Positions 57,439-64,000 of a stretch of 64,000 bases of DNA are shown one piece after another (the first letter of the stretch is position 1; the number at the start of each line of letters is the position of its first letter). The notes beneath the pieces were generated by a model. The model made no database searches. It saw only the letters and a list, made by a program, of their open reading frames with translations, and was not told the origin of the DNA. The translations under genes were made by a program, and so were the position numbers. The DNA is taken from positions 372,001 through 436,000 of the forward strand of contig NZ_JAAIYA010000008.1 in the NCBI RefSeq assembly GCF_010894405.1, in the 5' to 3' direction. Source of the DNA: Pyxidicoccus caerfyrddinensis (GTDB lineage: Bacteria; Myxococcota; Myxococcia; Myxococcales; Myxococcaceae).

Positions 57439-57620
57439 GCGCCATCGCTCAGGTCCCTGCCATCAACCCGCTCACGCATGGGCTCGCGACCACAGCCGAG
57501 CACAGCTCCCGTCCGTCCTCAAGCAGTCCGGCACGGCGTTCACCGGACGGATACGAATATTCGGTAGCCACAGGTGGCTGCGTCGACGTCGGGGCTGGGG
57601 CGGACGCGCGGGACGTGCAC

Positions 57621-59234
57621 CTACGGCAACGGTTCCAGCCCAAGCTGTTCGAGGAAGTCGTTGTGGCGGTCCTTCGCCTCGCGGATTTCATCTTCGATCT
57701 GCACCAGCTCCTGGTGCGTCGCCGCCAGGTCGATCTCGACCTCCAGCTTGGCCGTGCTCACGTAGCGCGAGATGTTCAGGTTGTAACCATTCTCCTTGAT
57801 CTCCGCCATCTCCACCCGCCTGGAGTAGCGATCCTCCTCCCTGCGATGCTTGTAGGTGTCGATGATTATTTCGATGTGCTCGTCGCTCAGGACGTTCTGA
57901 CGCTTGCCCTTCTCGAAATGCTCGGCCGCGTTGATGAACAGCACGTCATCGGGCTTCTTGCACTTCTTCAGCACCAGAATGCACACGGGAATGCCGGTCG
58001 AGTAGAAGAGGTTCGCTGGCAACCCGATGACCGTGTCGATGTGCCCGTCCTCCAGCAGCTTCGTGCGAATCTTGGACTCGGCGCCCCCCCGGAACAGCAC
58101 GCCGTGCGGCAGGATGATCGCCATCACGCCTTCGTCTTTCAGGTAGTGAAAGCCGTGCAGGAGGAACGCAAAGTCCGCAGCCGACTTCGGCGCGAGCCCG
58201 TAGTTCTTGAAGCGCACGTCCTCGCCTAGCGCCTCGGTGGGTTCCCACCGGTAGCTGAAGGGCGGGTTGGCGACCACTGCATCGAAGTAAGGCTTCTTCG
58301 CGGGGTTCGTCTCGCGGAGCATGTCCCAGTCGTTGGTGAGCGTGTCACCGTGGTAGATCTCGAACTCCGAGTCCTTGACCCCGTGCAGGAGCATGTTCAT
58401 CCGCGCGAGGTTATAGGTAGTAATGTTCTTTTCCTGCCCATAGATCTTGCCGATACCGTGCGGCCCCATGCGCTTGCGCACGTTGAGCAGCAGGGAGCCC
58501 GAGCCGCAGGCGAAGTCCATCACGCTAGCGAGATGCTTCCGCTTGCCGGTCTTCGGCTCCTGGCTGTCAAGCGTGACGATCGCGGAGAGGATGTCCGAGA
58601 TCCGCTGCGGCGTGTAGAACTCGCCCGCCTTCTTGCCCGAGCCCGCGGCGAACTGGCCGATCAGGTACTCGTAGGCGTCCCCCAGTGTGTCGCTATCGGT
58701 GGAGAACTCCGCAAGCCCCTCGGCGATCTTGGTGATGATCGTGCAGAGCTTCGCGTTGCGGTCGGCGTAGGTCTTGCCGAGCTTGTCAGACCCGAGATTG
58801 ATCTCGGAGAACAGGCCCGAAAACGCGCTCTGGAACGACTCGTTCTCGATGTACTTGAACCCGGCCTGGAGAGTGTTGAGGAGTTCTCCGTCCTGGGTGC
58901 GAGCCATGTGGGCGATGCTGGTCCACAGGTGCTCGGGCCGGATGACGTAGTGGGCCTTGAGCCGCATCTGCTTCTCGAACGCCGTCACATCGCCCGGGTT
59001 ATCGGCGTACCACACCGACAACGAAGACCGCCCTCCGTTGCCGATCGCGTTCGGGTTTGGGTAGTCCCGCCCGAGTTCCTTCTTCGCGGCCTGCTCGTAG
59101 TTGTCCGACAGGTAGCGGAGGAACAAGAACGCGAGCATGTAGTCGCGGAAGTCGTCCGCGTTCATCGCCCCGCGGAGTTGGTCGGCGATGGTCCAGAGCG
59201 TCTTTCCGAGCTGTGCTTGGTTGTTCTCGGTCAT
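57621..59234 (-). CDS. hsdM: type I restriction-modification methyltransferase HsdM
   Basis: A 537-residue N6-adenine DNA methyltransferase subunit. N-terminal HsdM helical domain (TENNQAQLGKTLWTIADQLRG-like start), SAM motif I DFACGSG (240-246) and catalytic NPPF (323-326) are intact; C-terminal coiled tail contacts HsdS. Its ATG overlaps the stop of the upstream nuclease gene (ATGA). Last gene of the hsd operon. Confidence 0.95.
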   Translation of the reverse strand: MTENNQAQLGKTLWTIADQLRGAMNADDFRDYMLAFLFLRYLSDNYEQAAKKELGRDYPNPNAIGNGGRSSLSVWYADNPGDVTAFEKQMRLKAHYVIRPEHLWTSIAHMARTQDGELLNTLQAGFKYIENESFQSAFSGLFSEINLGSDKLGKTYADRNAKLCTIITKIAEGLAEFSTDSDTLGDAYEYLIGQFAAGSGKKAGEFYTPQRISDILSAIVTLDSQEPKTGKRKHLASVMDFACGSGSLLLNVRKRMGPHGIGKIYGQEKNITTYNLARMNMLLHGVKDSEFEIYHGDTLTNDWDMLRETNPAKKPYFDAVVANPPFSYRWEPTEALGEDVRFKNYGLAPKSAADFAFLLHGFHYLKDEGVMAIILPHGVLFRGGAESKIRTKLLEDGHIDTVIGLPANLFYSTGIPVCILVLKKCKKPDDVLFINAAEHFEKGKRQNVLSDEHIEIIIDTYKHRREEDRYSRRVEMAEIKENGYNLNISRYVSTAKLEVEIDLAATHQELVQIEDEIREAKDRHNDFLEQLGLEPLP

Positions 59235-60433
59235 GCTTTCTCAGTGTCTCCGGCGGGTTCGGGTACCAGCTCTCGATTGAATGGGTGGCGCTCCACGAAC
59301 CCCTTCAAGATCGTGAGGAAGTAGTCCTTCGTGTCGTCAGCCATCTCGGTTGGCTCGTACATCGAGTACTTACCGTGGCTCAGCAGATCAACGAAACGCT
59401 GGTGAAGGATGCCGTCTGCGTCATCATCGGCATCCTTGATGCACTTCGAGAAGTGGCTGTAGCCAAGAAAGAGGGCGGTCTTCTCGAGCACCGTGCGCAA
59501 GATATTGAAATGAAACGTGCTCGCCTGCCCACTCTGGGCCACCTGCCACAGATCTGCCAGGGCCGCGACGTGATAGAACTGTGGGGTGTCGCCACGGTGT
59601 TCTGGAAGAACGTATCCGTCCTTGCGACGATCGCGCTTGAGAGTGAACTGAAGTGGAGTGAATACGTGATTCTTCAATTCGTAATGCAGGACATTGAAGA
59701 ACAGCGCGTGGTGCGTCGACACAACCGTCTTGATCGGCCGCTGTGCCTCGCGGTAGAGCTGGACTAGGTGGTTTCCGACGACGATGGCGTTGTGCTCATC
59801 GAGGGATGAGATCGGGTCGTCGATGTACACATGTTCGACCCACTTGTATGCCTCCGCTCCATCGAGAGCGAGCTGGAGGATGGCGAGGAAGAAGCACCAG
59901 ACAAAGATGTTCTCTTCGCCCCGCGAGATCTTGATGCCGTCGACCTCGTCGAGTCTCGTAGCGTCGCCGTCGCCGCTCAGCACGTTCCGAGAGAAGGTAA
60001 CCTCCGCGCTGGCGATCTTGCCGGTCACCTGGTCAAACTCAAAGTTGATCTTGAAGTCGAAGTCCGCATAGCGGTCCAACAGCGGGCGGATCCGGTTCTC
60101 GATCTCCAACTCGTTCAGCCCGACGAAGAAGCTGGAAGCCGCGTTGAGCTTCAGCGTGCGGTGCTGGTCGTTCTCCAGATCGTTGTCCCACGAGAAGAGG
60201 TCCTCCGTGAACGCGTTGAAATAGAGCGTGTCGCGGCTCTGCACCTCACCGTGTTGGTCGATGACCTTGCCGAGGTCCTTGAAGGCGGCGGACAGTCGCG
60301 TCTTGCCGGTGCCGTTGAAGGCATAGAGCAGAACGAACGGACTCTTGTCTGGCTTTTTCTGGGCCTTGTCGGCCAGCAGCGCCCGAAGGTGCGTGGCGAC
60401 GCCCGGCAGATCCGCGTAGCTGGCGTCGGTCAT
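59231..60433 (-). CDS. PrrC-like anticodon nuclease (silent until phage attack)
   Basis: A 400-residue protein with an N-terminal ABC/AAA_13-type ATPase. Walker A is FNGTGKT (39-45), the signature-like SRGEENIF is at 170-177, Walker B is YIDDPISSLDEHN (203-215) and the H-loop is STHH (239-242). The C-terminal part has Arg313-x3-Glu317 and His353, matching in spacing the PrrC catalytic triad Arg320, Glu324, His356. PrrC is a tRNA-Lys anticodon nuclease held inactive by a type I RM complex and released when phage inhibits restriction. Size (396 versus 400 residues) and location inside hsd genes agree. Both flanking junctions are 4-base overlaps. Confidence 0.8.
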   Translation of the reverse strand: MTDASYADLPGVATHLRALLADKAQKKPDKSPFVLLYAFNGTGKTRLSAAFKDLGKVIDQHGEVQSRDTLYFNAFTEDLFSWDNDLENDQHRTLKLNAASSFFVGLNELEIENRIRPLLDRYADFDFKINFEFDQVTGKIASAEVTFSRNVLSGDGDATRLDEVDGIKISRGEENIFVWCFFLAILQLALDGAEAYKWVEHVYIDDPISSLDEHNAIVVGNHLVQLYREAQRPIKTVVSTHHALFFNVLHYELKNHVFTPLQFTLKRDRRKDGYVLPEHRGDTPQFYHVAALADLWQVAQSGQASTFHFNILRTVLEKTALFLGYSHFSKCIKDADDDADGILHQRFVDLLSHGKYSMYEPTEMADDTKDYFLTILKGFVERHPFNRELVPEPAGDTEKA

Positions 60434-61725
60434 TGCGCCTCGCCCTCCAGGCTCGGGAAGAGCTGCTGCAGCAAACCCTGCTTGTGCTGCTTGAGGGCGT
60501 CGAGCTTGCCAGTCTGTGCGGCGATGCGGGCGTCGAGCGCGGAAAGGCAGTCCGCGATGCGTTGTTGTTCTGACAGCGAGGCTGGAAAGGAGACGACGAC
60601 TTGGCCAATCTTTGTCGGCGAAGTATGACGCACTTTCATGCCGGACGCGCTGCCATGAATCGCCTCTCGAACGGGCTGCGTGTTGAAGACATAGAAGAAG
60701 AACTCATTGCTCCACGCGACTCCGATTTTTTTCGTGACAAGGCCGAGTCGCTGGTTGTGCAGGAACTTGTCGGAATCCAGAACGAGAATAGAGCTGCCAA
60801 GCAAACCGGCTGCCTGCTCAGTCATCGCCACGAGCAAGTCCCCGCGATTGAGCACGTAGTCGCGGGGAATTTCGCCGGTGTAGTATTTCTGCTTCTCGCC
60901 TCGGTCGCGGTAGCCGCCTCGCTCGTAGAAGTTACCAGGCGTGAGCAGCACATACTTGCCCTCGTCGCTGAAAAACTCTCCCTCGAAGGCATAGCCGTGT
61001 TTGATGTCGCAGAGTTTGGATAAGGGCTCTCTCTCCCAATGCCCGGCGTCTTGGAACTCGGGGAAACGGAGGCGCGGCACGGACTCGTCTCCCTGTGGGA
61101 AGAGCCGCGCCATCAGCCCTTCTTTGTGCTGCCCCAGCGCTTCGAGCTTTCGGCCCTCCGCAGCGATCAACTCGTCCAGCGAGCCGAGGCATTCGGCTAC
61201 CTTTTGCTGCTCATCCTCGTCTTCCGGCAGGCAGAGTGAGCCGGAGAGGAATCGTTCATTGGAGAGCTGGATGGTGTTCTTCGCGCCCTTCTGTGCGAGA
61301 GGATCAAGGTAGCGGAAGGCTCGCGCCGGGCTTTCGAAGAAAGCTTCAACGAGCAGGCCAACATGTCGGTTCTTGGGCGCAAACACGCCGTAAAGCGGCG
61401 AGACGATTGCGTTGTAGTCTCTTCTGTGTTGCTTGACGATCCCGAGCTTGAAACTAGCGAGCGGACTTCTGGTGTACACGACATCAAAAGGCCGGACGAG
61501 GCTGTAGTGCCCTGTGTCACTCGCAGCGAAGCTCCGGCCCATGTGCTCGACCTGCGGCACGATGCCCTTGGCAAGCGACACCGAGTGCACGTCTGACGTG
61601 CCGTCGCTCTTGAGTCCATGTTCGTCCAATACCGCTCCGAGGGTCGTAAGCGGCCACCCGCGCTGGCACTCGAACTCGGGAAACCGCAGCCTGGGTACCG
61701 AGCGTGATGGCTCGCGAGCCGTCAT
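60430..61725 (-). CDS. hsdS: type I RM specificity subunit HsdS
   Basis: A 431-residue two-TRD protein. TRD1 is about residues 15-160 and TRD2 about 225-370. Each is followed by a conserved helical spacer, first EQQKVAECLGSLDELIAAE and later EQQRIADCLSALDARIAAQ, which form the long helices that hold two HsdM. Each half also begins with PRLRFPEF. It is full length. ATG overlaps the upstream hsdR stop (ATGA). Confidence 0.95.
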   Translation of the reverse strand: MTAREPSRSVPRLRFPEFECQRGWPLTTLGAVLDEHGLKSDGTSDVHSVSLAKGIVPQVEHMGRSFAASDTGHYSLVRPFDVVYTRSPLASFKLGIVKQHRRDYNAIVSPLYGVFAPKNRHVGLLVEAFFESPARAFRYLDPLAQKGAKNTIQLSNERFLSGSLCLPEDEDEQQKVAECLGSLDELIAAEGRKLEALGQHKEGLMARLFPQGDESVPRLRFPEFQDAGHWEREPLSKLCDIKHGYAFEGEFFSDEGKYVLLTPGNFYERGGYRDRGEKQKYYTGEIPRDYVLNRGDLLVAMTEQAAGLLGSSILVLDSDKFLHNQRLGLVTKKIGVAWSNEFFFYVFNTQPVREAIHGSASGMKVRHTSPTKIGQVVVSFPASLSEQQRIADCLSALDARIAAQTGKLDALKQHKQGLLQQLFPSLEGEAQ

Positions 61726-64000
61726 CGTGCCCCCCCATGCTCGTATGCATTGAGGCCCGAGATTTCCCGGCCATGGGCCCGCTTGTTCAGGAGGGGGACG
61801 AGGTCGGCCATGAGCGCGAGTTCGCGCTCGCGGCGTTCGCGCCAGCCGAGACCGAGCGGCTCCATCAGGTCGGTGAGCTGCTCGCCATCGAAGATCATGC
61901 GCTGGAGGATGGTGTCAACGAAGGCCGAGAGCGACTCGGTCGTCAGTCGATGGGCATGGGCGAGATGAGCGATCTGCTGGGCCTGCTTCTCGGCCTTGAA
62001 CTGCTCGTAACCGGCACGGATGGCGGCTTCGTCGAGGCCCTCGCCCTCCTTGAGCGAGCGAACGTACTCGGTGATCTCGTCCCGCTCGTCCATGAACTTG
62101 GCGTCGGACTGGATGAGCCCAATGAGCTGCTCGCGGCTGATCGTGAGCTTCTTCGGGTCCTGCCCCGAGTACTTGGCGATCAGCTTCATGATGTAGTCGT
62201 AGTCGATGACGGCGGAGGCGAAGAGGACGAACTCGAAGTCGAGTTGGTCGACCTCGGCGCTCGCAGGCTGGCCCTCCTTTCCAGAGGCCCCCTGCTGCTC
62301 CTTCAGGCGTTGCGCGGTTTCGAGGTACACGCCGCGGAAGGCGCGGAGGTCGTCCTTGGGCAGGGCCTGTTCAATCTGCGCTCGCTGCTCGTCAGTAAGG
62401 TTGGTGTACTGGTCAAGCTGCGTCTGGAGGCGCTGGACCTCCTTGAACCGCTTGATGAACTGGGCGCGGGCGTCGTCGCCCATGAGGTTTTTCACCTGAT
62501 CGGGCTTGGCTTCGAGGCCCTGCGACGTCATGAACTCGCCAAGGTCGGCGACGGCCTGCTTGAAGTTGTCGATGACGACGGGAGCCTTGTCGACCAACCA
62601 GATCTCGCGGGCCCGATCAGCCTGCGCACCGGAGAAGAGAGCGATGGCGGTGTCGACGCTGTCTTGCTGCTGGCGGAAGTCGAGGATGTGGCCGTAGGGT
62701 TTCGTGGCGTTGAGGACGCGGTTCGTGCGGGAGAAGGCCTGGATCAGGCCGTGGTGCTTGAGGTTCTTGTCGACGTAAAGCGTGTTGAGGTACTTCGCGT
62801 CGAACCCCGTGAGCAGCATGTCGACGACGATCGTGAGGTCGATCTTCTCCTCGCCCCGGCGCGGCAGGTCGCGGTTGGGGAACTGCTGGTCCTTGATGCG
62901 CTGCTGAACGTCCTGATAGTAAAGGTCGAAGTTGTTGATGTCGTGATTGGTGCCGTACTGCTGGTTGTAGTCGGAGATAATCACCTTGAGCGCGCCCTTC
63001 TTGCCCTCAGGGTCGTGGCGGTTGTCCTCCTTCTCCTGAGGGAGGTCCTCTTGGATCTGCTGGACGTCCTTGTTGCCCTCTGCCGGCGGGGAGAACACCG
63101 CGGCGATCTTGAGAGGCACGAAGTCGGGGTCTGCTGACCTTCTGTCGGCCTGGAGCCTCTTGAAGACCTCGTAGTACTCAATGGCGTCGTTGATCGAGGC
63201 CGTCGCCAGCAGAGCGTTGAAACGGCGGCGTCCAGTCGCAGCATCGTGCTTGTCGAGGATGGCCTGAGCGACGGCTTGTTTGGCGAGGGATTGGCCGGGC
63301 TTCAGAGCCGGCGCGTTCTTCGGTCTGTAGTAGTCGACGTGAAAGCGGAGGACGTTCCGGTCCTCGATGGCGTGGGTGATGGTGTAGGCGTGGAGTTGCT
63401 TCTGGAAGAGGTCCGTCGTCGTGCGCAGGGTGGCGACGTCGCCCTCGATCTGCTTGACGGTCGCGTTGTCCTCGAAGATCGGGGTGCCGGTGAACCCGAA
63501 AAGCTGGGAGTTGGGGAAGAACTCCTTGATGGCCTTGTGGTTCTCGCCGAACTGCGAACGATGGCACTCATCGAAGATGAAGACCATCCGCTTGTCGCGG
63601 AGAGATTCGAGGCGCTGCTTGTAGGTGACGCGTCCTTGGGCGACGTTCTGCTTGTTGTGCTTGCTATTCTCGTCGAGGGCGAGCCCAAGCTTCTGAATCG
63701 TGGTGACGATGACCTTGTCGGCGTAGTCGTCAGACAGCAGGCGCTCGACGAGCGTCGCGGTGTTGGTGTTTTCTTCGACGCAGCCCTGCTGGAAGCGATT
63801 GAACTCCTCGCGGGTTTGGCGATCGAGGTCCTTGCGGTCAACGACGAAAAGGCATTTGTGAATGCTCTCGTTCGTCTTGAGTAGCGTCGATGCCTTGAAG
63901 GAGGTCAGCGTCTTGCCGGAGCCGGTCGTGTGCCAGATGTATCCGTTGCCGCAGTTCTGCTCGATGCAGTCGACGATGGCCTTGACGGCGTAGATCTGGT
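61722..64000 (-). CDS. hsdR: type I RM restriction/translocase subunit HsdR (N-terminus outside window)
   Basis: The frame is open to the right edge, so the N-terminal nuclease domain lies outside. Visible are the first SF2 motor motif TTGSGKT (in WHTTGSGKTLTSFKAS, about 63907-63945), the DECH box (FDECHRSQFG, about 63563-63574), motif III GFTGTP, and motif VI-region SRTNRV. The helical C-terminal domain that docks on HsdM/HsdS ends at 61722. First gene of the operon read right to left: hsdR, hsdS, PrrC-like gene, hsdM. Confidence 0.95.
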   Translation of the reverse strand, partial: QIYAVKAIVDCIEQNCGNGYIWHTTGSGKTLTSFKASTLLKTNESIHKCLFVVDRKDLDRQTREEFNRFQQGCVEENTNTATLVERLLSDDYADKVIVTTIQKLGLALDENSKHNKQNVAQGRVTYKQRLESLRDKRMVFIFDECHRSQFGENHKAIKEFFPNSQLFGFTGTPIFEDNATVKQIEGDVATLRTTTDLFQKQLHAYTITHAIEDRNVLRFHVDYYRPKNAPALKPGQSLAKQAVAQAILDKHDAATGRRRFNALLATASINDAIEYYEVFKRLQADRRSADPDFVPLKIAAVFSPPAEGNKDVQQIQEDLPQEKEDNRHDPEGKKGALKVIISDYNQQYGTNHDINNFDLYYQDVQQRIKDQQFPNRDLPRRGEEKIDLTIVVDMLLTGFDAKYLNTLYVDKNLKHHGLIQAFSRTNRVLNATKPYGHILDFRQQQDSVDTAIALFSGAQADRAREIWLVDKAPVVIDNFKQAVADLGEFMTSQGLEAKPDQVKNLMGDDARAQFIKRFKEVQRLQTQLDQYTNLTDEQRAQIEQALPKDDLRAFRGVYLETAQRLKEQQGASGKEGQPASAEVDQLDFEFVLFASAVIDYDYIMKLIAKYSGQDPKKLTISREQLIGLIQSDAKFMDERDEITEYVRSLKEGEGLDEAAIRAGYEQFKAEKQAQQIAHLAHAHRLTTESLSAFVDTILQRMIFDGEQLTDLMEPLGLGWRERRERELALMADLVPLLNKRAHGREISGLNAYEHGGAR

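Larger units (their letters stand above)
55103..57446. mobile_element. IS66-family insertion sequence
   Basis: Three genes in the classical IS66 order (tnpA, tnpB, tnpC) are bounded by weak inverted ends GTAGGCGCTCAG (55103-55114) and CTGAGCGCCATC (57435-57446), which overlaps the tnpC stop. Nine internal bases match exactly. No clear 8-bp target duplication is seen, so ends are approximate. Confidence 0.65.
52823..64000. other. accessory island bounded by tRNA-Asn (right end not reached)
   Basis: From the tRNA 3' end to the right edge the genes are a toxin-like pair, insertion sequences and a restriction-modification operon, with more A/T in many codons than the chromosomal genes to the left. 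No integrase or second copy of the tRNA 3' end is visible, so the boundary and the att site remain unproven. Confidence 0.45.

Overview
The window is very GC-rich, densely coded and almost certainly from a Myxococcus/Corallococcus-type myxobacterium (order Myxococcales). The decisive evidence is an MglB-MglA pair (32060-33138) whose proteins look near-identical to the Myxococcus xanthus gliding polarity proteins, followed by Glt/Agl-type motility-machine homologues. Zinc-ribbon/GYF/TPR proteins and a transmembrane Hanks-type kinase fit the same group. All homology statements come from reading motifs; no database search was run.

Layout. 1-6210: the 3' end of recQ, a TPR membrane protein with a small membrane partner, and a lipoprotein. 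6211-6697: a gene-free convergent gap with three tandem hairpin repeats and small palindromes. 6698-11610 (minus): a glycolipid or polysaccharide operon (FAD enzyme, GT2, NodB deacetylase, acyltransferase, SDR). 11848-16482: a zinc-ribbon/repeat/GYF/TM/TPR protein of GltI-GltJ type. 16627-19170: a translation island with serS, all four serine tRNAs, tRNA-Arg(ACG) beside tadA, and the SRP RNA. 19209-22321: a GT22-like transferase and a phytoene-desaturase-like oxidoreductase. 22353-26078: dnaX, split between two frames, then ybaB and recR. 26116-31772 (minus): a transmembrane kinase, a FecR-domain lipoprotein, two tandem mini-ORFs from an 86-bp duplication, and a surface protein.

32060-46352 (plus) is the motility and envelope block: mglB, mglA, two secreted proteins, GltD/E/F/G-like proteins, a cyclic-nucleotide-binding domain protein, a secreted protein, and an outer-membrane barrel plus short OPX pair (WzpB/WzaB-like). 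From memory this matches M. xanthus MXAN_1926 to MXAN_1915. It suggests a second Glt/Nfs-like trans-envelope machine, possibly tied to polysaccharide export. 46349-52685 (minus) carries suhB-like, a TlpA-like thioredoxin, mpl, a serine hydrolase, an LD-carboxypeptidase and rsmB, so largely peptidoglycan recycling.

52750 to the right edge is an accessory island starting at tRNA-Asn, with visibly lower GC in places. It holds a HicA-like toxin with a large upstream partner, a decayed IS21-type transposase, an IS66 element with a broken transposase, and a type I restriction-modification operon. That operon carries a PrrC-like anticodon nuclease between hsdS and hsdM, the strongest defence finding here. 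hsdR runs off the right edge; recQ runs off the left.
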